A stretch of DNA of 64,000 nt, from assembly GCF_000426845.1 (NCBI RefSeq), contig NZ_AUGD01000006.1:310001-374000 (forward strand), given 5' to 3'. This document shows positions 1 through 8,924 of the stretch, one piece after another. The translations under genes and the position numbers were made by a program. The notes under the pieces were generated by a model, which saw only the letters and a program-made list of their open reading frames with translations, searched no databases and was not told where the DNA came from. How positions within the stretch are numbered: position 1 is the first letter of the stretch; each line of letters starts with the position of its first letter. Source of the DNA: Bradyrhizobium sp. in8p8. Lineage in GTDB: Bacteria; Pseudomonadota; Alphaproteobacteria; Rhizobiales; Xanthobacteraceae.

Positions 1-942
1 TTGGGCGTTCTGCTGTCGCTGATAGCGGTGCTGATTGCTGGCACCATAAAGTTGTGGCCGTTCACGGCTATCATGGCCACCGTCCACCTGCCCTTGCCAT
101 GGGCCGCTGCGTGGCAGGCCGCGCTGTTCGAGTGGATGCCATTCGATGTCGCCAAAGGCGAGGAGGGCATCGGCTTTCACGGATCGGTTCTGATTGCCCT
201 GCTGTTGCTCATTGCTGCAACCGCCTGGAGGGGGCTGGAGAACATCATCGAAGGCGCAAACGTCTGGACCTGGCTCGCACTCGGCCTCTCGGCCACCACC
301 TTGTTGGTGGCCGCCGCGCGTCTGACCCCGCAGCCCGGCGGATTGGAAGTGGCCCTGACTGGCCGAGTCCTGGCCGTAGCGCTCGCCATGTGGGCGGTAT
401 GGTACTTCGCGAGCATGCTCGCTCAAGATGACTGGCGGTCATGGCTATGGGAGTCCTGGCGCTTCGTGACGCAAATCTTCGTACTGCTTCTAGTGGGCGT
501 ATTCGTGGTGGGCATGGTCCGTCAGGTCATTCGGCCCGAATGGATTGAGAGCCTCGCCGGCAGCAACACTCTGCTCGCCAATGCACTGGGGGTCGGCTTT
601 GGCATCTTCATGTACTTTCCTACTCTTGTGGAAGTACCGGTGGCACGCATGTTCCTCGATCTCGGCATGCATCGCGGTCCGCTGCTGGCCTACCTCATGG
701 CGGACCCGGAGCTGAGTCTTCAAAGCGTGTTGATGGTGGCCGTCGTGATCGGCCGTGCGAAGACCGCAGCCTATGTGGGAGCGGTGGCCTTGTTCAGCAT
801 CAGCGCCGGCCTGATTTACGGCGCCTGGGTGGATGGCATGAGCTGGGCATCGCTGGCTCTCACGCTGGTCTCCATCATGGCTGCAATATCCGGCTCCCTG
901 GCCTGGCTGCGGCAGCGCCAGCGCGCGGCCGCTACCGCCTAG
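1..942 (+). CDS. permease, DUF318/UPF0718 (ArsP-like) family, 5' partial
   Basis: This is an integral membrane permease of the DUF318 family, whose members include ArsP-type exporters of organoarsenicals. The 313 visible residues form about eight hydrophobic segments. A conserved-looking stretch, FMYFPTLVEVPVARMF, lies near residue 203, followed by a loop with LMADPELSLQS and two C-terminal helices. The frame is open from base 1, so the TTG there is probably internal and the N-terminus lies outside the window. The next gene, 31 bases downstream on the same strand, encodes a small CxxC thioredoxin-like protein. That pairing is common for this permease type and suggests a linked metalloid or redox role. 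The substrate cannot be read from the sequence. Confidence 0.75.
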   Translation: MGVLLSLIAVLIAGTIKLWPFTAIMATVHLPLPWAAAWQAALFEWMPFDVAKGEEGIGFHGSVLIALLLLIAATAWRGLENIIEGANVWTWLALGLSATTLLVAAARLTPQPGGLEVALTGRVLAVALAMWAVWYFASMLAQDDWRSWLWESWRFVTQIFVLLLVGVFVVGMVRQVIRPEWIESLAGSNTLLANALGVGFGIFMYFPTLVEVPVARMFLDLGMHRGPLLAYLMADPELSLQSVLMVAVVIGRAKTAAYVGAVALFSISAGLIYGAWVDGMSWASLALTLVSIMAAISGSLAWLRQRQRAAATA

Positions 943-973
943 TCCGTTCACACAATTGAAGGAGACGACGACC

Positions 974-1213
974 ATGGTGACCATCAAGATCCTCGGCTCC
1001 GGCTGCGCCAACTGCAAGAAGCTGGAAACTGTTGCGCGCGAAGCTGCCGGCCGCGCCAACGTTCCAGCCGAATTCGTCAAGATCACCGATTTCAAGGACA
1101 TCATGGCCTATGACCTGTTGTCCACGCCGGGTCTCGTGATCAACGAGAAGCTGGTCAGCAGCGGACGCATTCCGACAGTCGCCGAAGTGCAGAAGCTGCT
1201 GGCGACGGCTTGA
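974..1213 (+). CDS. small thioredoxin-like protein (redox-active disulfide protein 2 type)
   Basis: A 79-residue thioredoxin-fold protein. The N-terminal strand leads into GSGCANCKKLE, which holds the CxxC redox pair around residues 11-14. The C-terminal half has the STPGLVINEKLV segment with the cis-proline expected of the fold. The ATG at 974 is preferred over an upstream in-frame TTG because AAGGAG (959-964) lies 9 bases before it. It follows the permease at 1-942 and is probably co-transcribed. Small proteins of this type often accompany DUF318 permeases, so a role in thiol chemistry or metal handing-off for the permease is a reasonable inference. No signal peptide is visible, so it should be cytoplasmic. 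Confidence 0.85.
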   Translation: MVTIKILGSGCANCKKLETVAREAAGRANVPAEFVKITDFKDIMAYDLLSTPGLVINEKLVSSGRIPTVAEVQKLLATA

Positions 1214-1293
1214 GAGCGAGAGTCCGCTTGCGCGAGAGAGGCCCCCGGATCCGATCGGAAGGTCCGAGTGCCAGCAGCTGGAGCCCGCCTCGC

Positions 1294-2313
1294 CTAGTCT
1301 GCCTCCGCGCGACCTTCCGGGCGTGAAGGGCGCTTCGGCGGAGTATCCTGCGTCTGGACGTTCGCGGAGGCCGGACGGAAGAGGCGCGTTGCGCGCTCGG
1401 CCCAGTAGCTTTTCCATCCACCACCCACGCTGTATGGCCCTATCGGAGTGAAGAGGTTTCCCATCGTGGGCGGCTGCGGATCTGGCTTGAACTGGAGCAC
1501 CGGCGCCACGCGCGCAACAATGCGCTCCACCAGCATGGGTGCAAGCTTCAGCGCGATGCCCAGCATGTAACCTGAGATCCCGACGATGACCTCGCGACGA
1601 GGCCGCTCCGAGAGACCTACTATGGCCCGTGCCACGCGCCCGGCCGCAATCACCGGGAAGATCGAGCGCGCCTGCCGCCCGAATACGTTGCCCATTTTGC
1701 TGTAGACGGGTGTGTCCACTGCCCATGGCATGACCAGGCAGACATGGATGTCGGCCGCCCGCTCAAATTCCTGCCGCAGGCAGGCCGTGAAGCCTCGAAC
1801 GGCGAACTTGGTCGCAACATAAGGGCTGAGCAGAGGCTCTCCCGTCATACCCAGAAGAGAGCTGGTGTTTATGAGAACACCGCGATCACCTTACGTCCGA
1901 AACTGTGACAGTGCCACCCGGGAGCCGTTGACACATCCCATGAGATTGACGTCGATCACGCGCCGGAAGGCCTCGATCGGCATGTCTTCGAATCGACCAA
2001 CCATGAGAACCGCCGCGCAGTTCACCCAAACATCGATCCGGCCATACGCCGCGACCGCCGCGTCACGGATGCGCTCGACTGCAGCTGGGTCGGTCAGATC
2101 GGCCGCGCATGCGACCGCTTCGGCACCGTGCTCATGGCACGCGCGAACCACCACCTCCAATGCTCCGGTGTCCCGACCCACAAGAACAAGGCTCGCCCGT
2201 CGTGCGGCGAAAGCGAGCGCGGTCGCCTGGCCGATTCCGCTGGATGCTCCTGCAATGACGATTGCGCGCGTGCCGGGCCAACGGTTCACGGCCGCACCGC
2301 TACACGCGGACAC
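1294..2313 (-). pseudogene. short-chain dehydrogenase/reductase interrupted by an in-frame TAA
   Basis: One continuous frame of 340 codons encodes an SDR but is broken by a TAA at 1891-1893. The upstream part (GTG start at 2313) has the nucleotide-binding motif GASSGIG and the NCAAV segment. The frame then reads through ALSQFRT, the stop and GDRGVLINTSS without a shift. The downstream part has the catalytic YVATK motif and a C-terminal extension ending near 1294. The mutated codon sits between strand beta4 and the catalytic serine region, where Gln (CAA) would need only C to T. Neither half would be an active SDR alone. A sequencing error cannot be excluded. It converges on the thioredoxin-like gene. 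Confidence 0.8.
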
Positions 2314-2777
2314 AGTCGGCGACCGCTCGCCGTACAGCCGTTGCGGCTGGTTCTCGTGGTTCGGGCTTGGGCGGCCGCCGCGCGCCTGGTGAGATTGGTG
2401 TGAGCCATCATCAGCCTCGCCCGAATTGAACGTCGCGAGGGCAACCAGCGGGAGCTATGCTTGTTCCTCCTGCGACCTCCGGCGCGCAGCGATCGACGTT
2501 CCTGTCGCCATGGCCAGGTCCGCGTCGATGAGGATCGAACGAATCCGCCGGATGATGGGACCTCACTCGGCACCGAAAGACGCAGCGGGGATCTTCGGAC
2601 GGTGTGCGCCCAACTTGCCGTCTACAATCACCTCATGCTGATCGACGATGGCGTCAACGGCCTCCGGCCATACGAGAGCTCATCGGCCCGGCCCAGCAGG
2701 ACTACGACGGCGCGTTCGTCGTCGGTGAGGATCTCATAGCCGTCTGCCCGCGCGCTTCGGCGAACCGCCCTACAGCC
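2314..2777. other. 464-base stretch without a convincing gene
   Basis: No intact gene was recognised. On the minus strand between about 2750 and 2570, two adjacent frames look protein-like: ADGYEILTDDERAVVVLLG, then after a frame change WPEAVDAIVDQHEVIVDGKL. This could be the frameshifted remnant of a gene, but the family is not identifiable and chance codon bias in high-GC DNA is a real alternative. The stretch separates the broken SDR from the acyl-CoA dehydrogenase, both on the minus strand. The SDR promoter should not lie here unless it is close to 2320-2400. Confidence 0.35.
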
Positions 2778-3992
2778 CTACAGCATCACCCCGCCCCGCT
2801 TGATCAATTCCTTCCCGACCGCCGCCAGGTGCACCTGGTCCGGGCCGTCGCCGATGCGGATGAAGCGGGCGTAAACGTAGGCGCGCGCGAGGAACGTGTC
2901 CTGGGAGACGCCAGCGGCGCCGTGGATCTGGATGGCGCGGTCGATGACACGGGCGGCCATGCTGGGCACCACGATTTTCGCGGCGGCGATCAGGTCGCGC
3001 GCGGCCTTGTTTCCTTCGCGGTCCATCTTGTCGGCGGCCTGCAATGTCAGCAGACGCGCCTGCGCGATCTCGCAGAAGGAGTGCGCGATATCCTCTCGCA
3101 CCGAGCCCTGCTCGGCCAGCGGCTTGCCGAAGGCTATACGCGACACCGCACGCTGGCACATCAACTCCAGCGCGCGCTGGGCGCAGCCGATCAGGCGCAT
3201 GCAATGATGGATACGGCCGGGGCCGAGCCGGCCTTGCGCGATCTCGAAGCCGCGGCCTTCGCCGAGCAGGATGTTTTCGGCAGGCAGGCGAACGTTGTCG
3301 TAGACGATTTCGGGGTGGCCGACCGGGGCGTCGTCATAGCCGTAGGTGAGCATGTCGCGGACGATGCGGACGCCGGGCGTGTTCCTGGGCACCAGGATCA
3401 TGGATTGCTGGCGGTGGCGGTCGGGATCATCGGGCGCCGTCTTGCCCATCACGATCAGGATCTCGCAATCCTCGTTCATCGCGCCCGAGGTGAACCACTT
3501 GCGGCCGTTGATGACGTAGTCGTCGCCGTCGCGCCTGATCTCGCACTGGATGTTGGTGGCGTCGCTGGAGGCGACCTGGGGTTCCGTCATCGAGAAACCG
3601 GAGCGGATGCGCCCATCCAATAACGGCTTCAGCCAGCGCTCCTGCTGCGCGCTGGTGCCGTAATTGGCGAGCACCTCCATGTTGCCGACATCAGGAGCGG
3701 AGCAATTGAACACTTCGGGCGCCCAGAGGATGCGGCCCATGATCTCCTTCACCGGCGCGTATTCGAGATTGGTGAGCCCCGGTCCGTGCTCGCCGGACAG
3801 AAACAGGTTCCAGAGCCCCTGCTCCCGCGCCAGCTTCTTCAGGTCCTGAAGCACAGGCGGCGTCCTGTAGCGCACCGCCTCCGGCTTGACCTGCTCGTAA
3901 TAGAGATCCTCGACCGGCTCGACGTGCGTGCGCATGAACCGGCGGACGCGGTCCTGCAGCTCCAGCGAACGGGCGGAGTGGTGAAAATCCAT
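2778..3992 (-). CDS. acyl-CoA dehydrogenase family protein (ACAD10/11-like)
   Basis: A 404-residue FAD-dependent acyl-CoA dehydrogenase that introduces a 2,3-double bond into an acyl-CoA. The helical N-terminal domain (1-120) includes NCSAPDVGNMEVL. The middle beta domain begins at MTEPQVASSDATN near residue 137. The C-terminal helical domain ends in IRIGDGPDQVHLAAVG, a signature of the ACAD10/11-like branch. The ATG at 3992 is preceded by AGGAG. It is a diverged relative of the enzyme encoded at 61316-62593, sharing the LWN-F motif and the DGPD end. The next gene downstream on the same strand is separated by unrelated sequence. The substrate is unknown; branched, aromatic or hydroxylated acyl-CoAs are typical of this branch. 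Confidence 0.9.
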   Translation of the reverse strand: MDFHHSARSLELQDRVRRFMRTHVEPVEDLYYEQVKPEAVRYRTPPVLQDLKKLAREQGLWNLFLSGEHGPGLTNLEYAPVKEIMGRILWAPEVFNCSAPDVGNMEVLANYGTSAQQERWLKPLLDGRIRSGFSMTEPQVASSDATNIQCEIRRDGDDYVINGRKWFTSGAMNEDCEILIVMGKTAPDDPDRHRQQSMILVPRNTPGVRIVRDMLTYGYDDAPVGHPEIVYDNVRLPAENILLGEGRGFEIAQGRLGPGRIHHCMRLIGCAQRALELMCQRAVSRIAFGKPLAEQGSVREDIAHSFCEIAQARLLTLQAADKMDREGNKAARDLIAAAKIVVPSMAARVIDRAIQIHGAAGVSQDTFLARAYVYARFIRIGDGPDQVHLAAVGKELIKRGGVML

Positions 3993-4049
3993 GGCGGTCT
4001 CCTGTTCATGCCGAGCGTGGAGCGCACGCCTCGCCCTTCGAGACGCCCC

Positions 4050-5261
4050 TCACGTCCCGCGCAACAGCTCGCTAGCGACAACCCAGTCGTTGCCGTCGAA
4101 CTGGAGCATGTAGCCGTCCTTGATCGGGCGGAAATCCTGCGGCGTCGTGTTGAGGGTAATGCCGGGCATCAAGAGCGACAGCGGCACGTTCTTCAGGTTT
4201 GCCGCCTGCGCCATGATGTTTTCGCGCGTCAGATTGTCCTTGCACTGCTTCAGCAGGACCACGAGTGCCTCGGCGACGGTGTAGCCATAGAGTCCCGCGA
4301 CGTTGTTGACGTCGGCGTTCGGCAGCCGCTTCTTCATGAAATCGATATAGGCCGTCATCGCCGGGTCGCTCTTGGGCTCGGCCACAAAGGGCTTGAGCGA
4401 GCCGAGCGAGAGCACGCCCTTGCCGGCATCGAGCCCCGCCGGCACCATCACGGTCGCCTTGTTGGCGCAACCGCTCGCGATAAAGCGCATCGGCTGCCAG
4501 CCGACCTCATGCGCTTTCCGGATCGCCTGCGCGCAGGCGCGCGGCGTCACCGAATAGATCAGGAAGACGTCGGCCTTGGTGTTGGCCAGCGTCAGCACCT
4601 GGGAATCCACGGTGGGGTCCGCGACCTCGAAGCTCGAGGCCATCGCGATCGCCTTGTCGGCGTCGGCGCCGAGGGCTTCCTTGACGCCGCGCAGATATTC
4701 CTTGCCGGCGTCGTCGTTCTGATAGAGCACCGCAAAACGTGCATTCGGATTCTTGGCGCGCGCGTAAGCGACGTCGATCGCGGCCTCGCTGGTGTAGTTC
4801 GGCGCCCAGGGCAACGCGATCGACCAGGGCATGTTGGCGGGATCGTTCCATTTCGAAGCCGAGCTGATCAGGAAGATCTGCGGCACCTTGTTGCTATTGA
4901 GATACTTTGCGATCGCCGAGCTCGGCGCGGTGCCCATCGTCGCGAAGATGAAGGCGACGCCCTCGCCTTCGACCAGCCGCCGCGCGGCCTCCATGGTCTT
5001 CGGAGGCGAGAAGGCGTCGTCCAGCGAGATCAGATTGAGCTTGCGACCATTGACGCCGCCCTTCTCGTTGATCTCGTCGAAATAAGCGGAGATCACCCTG
5101 CCCGTGATACTGAGCGGCGATGCCGGGCCGCTATAGGGCATGGTATTGCCGATCTTGATCTCGGTGTCGGTGACTCCAGGGCCGTAGGATTTTTGCGCAG
5201 CGACGGGCGTGGACAGACAAGCGGCAGCGAGCGCTGCAGCCAGGGCCAAAGCGGCTTTCAT
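4050..5261 (-). CDS. ABC transporter substrate-binding protein, LivK/branched-chain amino-acid type
   Basis: A 403-residue periplasmic binding protein of the LivJ/LivK family. A clear signal peptide, MKAALALAAALAAACLSTPVAAQ, is cleaved after AAQ near residue 23. The mature start has the family motif YGPGVTDTEIKIGNTMPYSGP, followed by a two-lobed periplasmic domain with GGVNGRKLNLISLDD near residue 70. The ATG at 5261 has GGGGAG upstream. No permease or ATPase genes of the system are nearby, so it is an orphan receptor here. It lies 57 bases upstream of the acyl-CoA dehydrogenase on the same strand. Orphan LivK-type proteins beside acyl-CoA genes often bind aromatic or aliphatic acids. The ligand is not determinable from sequence. 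Confidence 0.9.
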   Translation of the reverse strand: MKAALALAAALAAACLSTPVAAQKSYGPGVTDTEIKIGNTMPYSGPASPLSITGRVISAYFDEINEKGGVNGRKLNLISLDDAFSPPKTMEAARRLVEGEGVAFIFATMGTAPSSAIAKYLNSNKVPQIFLISSASKWNDPANMPWSIALPWAPNYTSEAAIDVAYARAKNPNARFAVLYQNDDAGKEYLRGVKEALGADADKAIAMASSFEVADPTVDSQVLTLANTKADVFLIYSVTPRACAQAIRKAHEVGWQPMRFIASGCANKATVMVPAGLDAGKGVLSLGSLKPFVAEPKSDPAMTAYIDFMKKRLPNADVNNVAGLYGYTVAEALVVLLKQCKDNLTRENIMAQAANLKNVPLSLLMPGITLNTTPQDFRPIKDGYMLQFDGNDWVVASELLRGT

Positions 5262-5342
5262 GGTTTCTCCCCGATGATCATCGCCGCGAGTCGGTCGCGC
5301 GGCGCGCTGCTTCTCGTCAGCGCGTCAGATCAGCGGAGTTCA

Positions 5343-5954
5343 TCAAGATGGTCTTGCGTCGAGTTGCTGATGGCTCGCCTGGCCGCGCCGCTTCAAGGCA
5401 AAGCCCAAGCTGATCCAGCCGGCGCCGGCCATGATCAGGTCGATCCCGAGGAACAGGCCGAGGATGTAGACGCTGTTCACCGGCCAGCGCGCCACGATGA
5501 GGAGGCCGAGCAGCAGCGTGATTGCGCCCGACAGCGCCACCCAGCCCCACGGACTTTCGCGCTTCATGCTGAAGGCGAGATATAGCCTCACCGCGCCGGA
5601 CGCGAGCAGCGCCGCGCCGAGAAAGAGCGTCAGCACAACTGCGGCCAATAACGGGTTCTGGAAGGTGAGGAAGCCGGCAATGATGTAGAGCACCCCGAGC
5701 AAGGCCCAGATCAAGAACTTCCCCCAGCTCTTCAGCTGGAATGCGCCGATCACCTCGGTCACGCCGGCGACGATCATCATCGCGCCGACCACGATCACGC
5801 TCGCCACCGTTGCCATCACCATGCTGCCGAGCGCGACGAAGCCGGCAATGAGGTAGACGACGCCGAGCGCGACGATCCACCCCCATTTGGCATGTAGCGC
5901 AGAGATACTTGAGCCGAGACTGGAATGATGAGACGCGTCTGAAGCAGTTGTCAT
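5343..5954 (-). CDS. HdeD-family membrane protein (DUF308)
   Basis: A 203-residue inner-membrane protein with six hydrophobic segments arranged as three repeats of the DUF308 helical pair. Examples are WGWIVALGVVYLIAGFVALG and FLIWALLGVLYIIAGFLTF. The founding member, HdeD of E. coli, contributes to acid resistance at high cell density. The ATG at 5954 (MTTASDASHH) is chosen because GGAG lies 11 bases upstream; the longer upstream frame is less likely. It stands alone between the binding-protein gene and folE. A general envelope-stress role is known for the family; a specific function here is inference. Confidence 0.85.
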   Translation of the reverse strand: MTTASDASHHSSLGSSISALHAKWGWIVALGVVYLIAGFVALGSMVMATVASVIVVGAMMIVAGVTEVIGAFQLKSWGKFLIWALLGVLYIIAGFLTFQNPLLAAVVLTLFLGAALLASGAVRLYLAFSMKRESPWGWVALSGAITLLLGLLIVARWPVNSVYILGLFLGIDLIMAGAGWISLGFALKRRGQASHQQLDARPS

Positions 5955-6142
5955 GGCGGCCACTCCTGCATGCAAGGCCCGCGGGCACACGCGACGATAG
6001 CACGCATCGCAACGGGACGATAGCCAGCGGAGCAGCCCTCACCTGCAGCAACATTGACGCAAATCAACATCGAATGCGTCGTCGGATCGCGAAGGCGCAA
6101 CTTCCTGCCCTCGGTCATTGCACGTCGCTTTACAGGCGCGGA

Positions 6143-6769
6143 TCAGCTGTCCGAGTTGGCGAGCCCTAACAGCTCCTGCCGCGTCACCGCATTGTCGCGG
6201 AACACGCCGAGCATGCGGCTGGTGACGAGATCCGTCCCCGGCTTGTGCGCGCCGCGCGTGGTCATGCAGTGATGCGTCGCCTTGATGATGACGCCGACGC
6301 CTTGAGGCTCCAGCACGTCGTTGATCGTGTTGGCGATCTGGGCCGTCATCTTCTCCTGGATCTGAAGGCGCTTGGCATAGACGTCCACGAGCCGCGCAAG
6401 CTTGCTGATGCCGACCACGCGCCCTTGCGGAATATAGGCGACCCAGGCGCGGCCGACGATCGGCGCCATGTGGTGTTCGCAATGGCTCTCGAAGCGAACT
6501 CCGCGCAATACGATCATCTCGTCTTAACCTTCAATCTCCTCGAAGGTCTTCTGCAGGATCTCCGTCGGGTCCTGGGCATAGCCGGAAAAATACTCCTCGA
6601 AGGCACGAGCAACACGATCAGGCGTGTCGCGCAGGCCGTCGCGCGCGGGATCATCACCGGCCCAGCGGATCATGGTCCGGATCGCCTGCTCGACCTCCGC
6701 CCGATCGGGCCGCTCGCTTGGCGCCTGCGCAACCGCGACCCGCTCCAACTTGCGCGCTCGTGACGTCAT
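6143..6769 (-). pseudogene. folE: GTP cyclohydrolase I interrupted by an in-frame TAA
   Basis: GTP cyclohydrolase I makes dihydroneopterin triphosphate from GTP, the first step to tetrahydrofolate. The frame spans 208 sense positions and one internal stop. The ATG at 6769 has GGGGAG upstream, and the first 81 residues end in KTFEEIEG. Then TAA at 6524-6526 replaces what is normally a tyrosine codon (EGYDE in the family), followed in the same frame by DEMIVLRGVRFESHCEHHM. The zinc and catalytic residues (HCEHH, HHCMTTRG) all lie after the stop. An ATG at 6517 could restart translation and give a 124-residue catalytic half. A TAC or TAT to TAA change, or a sequencing error, explains it; no second folE is in the window. 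Confidence 0.85.
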
Positions 6770-6888
6770 CAATGGTCTCCCCTTCCGGCGGCCACATGAA
6801 CAAGCGGCCCTCAGCTTGGACGGCGCCAATCGGAAAAGGTTCCCGAGGTCCGGGAAAATAGGCGGATCGGCAGCACGCCAGACCGGGC

Positions 6889-7779
6889 CTAAGCCACCGC
6901 GTTGCGCACATCGAGCACCGCCCGCGCCCATTCGGCCGGCCGCTCCTGAGGCAGGTTGTGACCGGCATTGGTGAAGACGCGCCGCTCGAAAAACCCCGCG
7001 AACTTGTGCGCGTGGTGGGCGGTGCCGGGATTGACGCCGTCGCTGTCGCCGTCGATCGCAATTGTCGGGACACGGATCGGCGGCTGCGCGGCGAGCCGGG
7101 CCTCGATCGCGGCGTAGGCGGGGTCGCCATCAACCAGCGCATAGCGATGGCGATAGGAGTGGATCACGACGTCGACGAAATCGGGATTGTCGAAGGCTTC
7201 GGCGCTCGCCTCGAAGGTCGCGTCATCGAACGCCCATTTGGGCGACCACATCGCCCAGAGCTGGCGGGCAAAGCCGCGGCGGTTGCGCTCGAGCGCGCGG
7301 CGGCCGCGCTCGTTGTGAAAGAGATATTGATACCAGAGAGCTGCCTCCTCCGGCGGCGAAGCCGGCTCCATGGCGCGGGCGATGTTCTGGATGTTGTAGG
7401 AATTGCCGGACACAAGGGCGATCACGCGCTCCGGATAGAGCGCCGAGACGACACAGGCCGCGCGCCCGCCCCAATCATAACCGCCGACGAGTGCCCGCTC
7501 GATGCCGAGCGCATCCATGAAGGCCAGCAGATCGGCGCCAAGCGCTGCCTGCTCGCCGGAGCGCAGCGTCCCGGCGGAGCGAAACCGCGTCGGCCCATAA
7601 CCGCGCAGCCAGGGCACCAGCACCCGCGCGCCCGCTTCGGCAATGATCGGCGCGGTCTCGGCATAGGCGTTCACATCATAGGGAAAGCCGTGGCCAAGGA
7701 TGCAGGGCCAGCCATCCGCCGCGCCGTATTCGCGATAGGCAATATCGAGGATGTCCGTGCTGACTGTTTTTTGTTGCAT
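6889..7779 (-). CDS. alpha/beta hydrolase
   Basis: A 296-residue alpha/beta-hydrolase fold enzyme. The oxyanion-hole HG motif is in ILGHGFPYDVNAYAE near residue 29. The nucleophile-elbow region is GGYDWGGRAACV near residue 109, with Asp at the nucleophile position, as in epoxide hydrolases and haloalkane dehalogenases. The acid is probably in IDGDSDGVNPG, and the catalytic His is in NAGHNLPQERP near the end. The ATG at 7779 (MQQKTVSTD) is the start that fits the fold; the longer upstream frame overlaps the neighbouring repeat. It is followed by folE on the same strand. Substrate unknown; epoxide hydrolase or dehalogenase activity is possible from the Asp nucleophile. Confidence 0.85.
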   Translation of the reverse strand: MQQKTVSTDILDIAYREYGAADGWPCILGHGFPYDVNAYAETAPIIAEAGARVLVPWLRGYGPTRFRSAGTLRSGEQAALGADLLAFMDALGIERALVGGYDWGGRAACVVSALYPERVIALVSGNSYNIQNIARAMEPASPPEEAALWYQYLFHNERGRRALERNRRGFARQLWAMWSPKWAFDDATFEASAEAFDNPDFVDVVIHSYRHRYALVDGDPAYAAIEARLAAQPPIRVPTIAIDGDSDGVNPGTAHHAHKFAGFFERRVFTNAGHNLPQERPAEWARAVLDVRNAVA

Positions 7780-7845
7780 GGCTGGCTCACTGGGAATGGT
7801 ATCGTGGCTTGGATAACCGAAGCATCCGGACGTTGCGCCACCGGT

Positions 7846-7878
7846 CCCGGGCATCGCTTCGCTCATCCGGGCTACAAG
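7846..7878. repeat. intergenic palindromic repeat, family A (half copy)
   Basis: This holds one arm of the repeat seen in full at 49556 and 60542: CGCTTCGCTCATCCGGG followed by CTACAAGG. The opposite arm is degenerate. It lies between the HD-domain gene and the alpha/beta hydrolase gene. Confidence 0.65.
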
Positions 7879-7886
7879 GGCCCGAC

Positions 7887-8714
7887 CTATCTCTGCGGGC
7901 CGGACAGCGAAATGTCGCGCTCGGCGCGGAACACGTTGCTGTAGAGATTGGCGATCCACTGCCGGCCGATCTCCGTCTTGTTGAGATAACCGATCTCGGT
8001 CTGGATGTGCGGGGCGACGCTGTTCCAATAGAACTGCGGATAGCGGTTCACGATGTCGGCCGGCGAGTCGTAGCCGAGCTGGCGGTTGATGCCGACCTCC
8101 TCGAACTCGTAGTAGAGCGCGTTGGCCTTGCGCAGATAGTTGGGATCGCCGAGCTGGCCGATGAAGTCTGCCGCGCGCAGGATCGAGGCTTCCTCGTCGT
8201 ATTCCTGCCCTTCACGGGCGGGAAAGCGCGTGCCTTCGATGGCGCTGGCAATGCGGTCCGGATCCAGGCCGGGAATATGCCGGAGCCGCCGCGTCACGTA
8301 GAGCTTCGACCTGTCGACGTGATACATCATCAGGCTCGCATCCGAGGCACCGCGCGGCAACGAGATCTTGGTGTCGGCCGCATCGATGATGAAGCCTTCG
8401 GCGTCGTCCTCCTCGAACAGGCCGCGGACATAGCCGATGTCGTGGGCGAGGCAGGCGATCAGGACATGGACGTAGTCCTCGGCCGACAGATGCGTATGAA
8501 GACTTCGGCCGCGGAGGATCGCCTGGGCCGCCAGCGTCACCAGCATCGTATGCTCGATGTTGTGGTAGAGCGCATCGCTGTTGCCGATGCATTCCATCGC
8601 GGTGCGGGTCGCGCTCTCGACGATACTTGCAGAAGTCTCATCGTACCGGCGGCGCATGAACCTGCCGAGGAATTCCTCCAGGGATTCAGCCGCCAGTCTC
8701 GGTAAGGTCATCAT
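7887..8714 (-). CDS. HD-domain metal-dependent phosphohydrolase
   Basis: A 275-residue protein with an HD-type phosphohydrolase domain. Metal-binding residues are visible as HNIEHTMLV (near residue 51) and CLAHDIGYVRG (near residue 86, the HD pair), with further acidic residues in DYVH and ILRAADFIGQLGD. The domain family hydrolyses phosphate esters of nucleotides or cyclic nucleotides. The start at 8714 (MMTLPRL) is chosen on a weak GGACGGGG upstream and the start of conserved sequence. An ATG at 8795 would add 27 polar residues. It is monocistronic, with repeat A between it and the next minus-strand gene. No sensor domain is present, so the signal it acts on is unknown. Confidence 0.8.
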   Translation of the reverse strand: MMTLPRLAAESLEEFLGRFMRRRYDETSASIVESATRTAMECIGNSDALYHNIEHTMLVTLAAQAILRGRSLHTHLSAEDYVHVLIACLAHDIGYVRGLFEEDDAEGFIIDAADTKISLPRGASDASLMMYHVDRSKLYVTRRLRHIPGLDPDRIASAIEGTRFPAREGQEYDEEASILRAADFIGQLGDPNYLRKANALYYEFEEVGINRQLGYDSPADIVNRYPQFYWNSVAPHIQTEIGYLNKTEIGRQWIANLYSNVFRAERDISLSGPQR

Positions 8715-8924
8715 GGATGCAGCCCCGTCCGCCGCTGGTGTGCCATCTCCCGTCGTCTCATTCTTGTTGTCGACGCATCGGGGAGCATAGCCCATCTTGG
8801 GCCGGGTAACCAAACGCGGGAGGAAAAATACGCAAATATCCTGCCGTTCCGCTGCGCAGCATCACGGTTGCCGTCACACTTCACTACAACCGCTGGGGCG
8901 AATAGCCGAGGGACGCCCGGCGCT

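Noticed and set aside
1..942. TTG at base 1 as the true start of the permease
   Set aside because: The frame is open at the window edge and the protein is shorter than usual for the family, so truncation by the window is more likely.
3786..5585. Long open frame on the plus strand opposite the binding-protein and acyl-CoA dehydrogenase genes
   Set aside because: It is the antisense shadow of two well-supported genes, has no family resemblance and no ribosome site. Several similar long shadows (19443-21527, 39717-42419, 46010-48115) were left out for the same reason.
1891..6526. Reassignment of TAA to a sense codon
   Set aside because: The two internal TAA codons replace different residues (probably Gln and Tyr), and TAA is a normal terminal stop in other genes of the window, for example at 12899.
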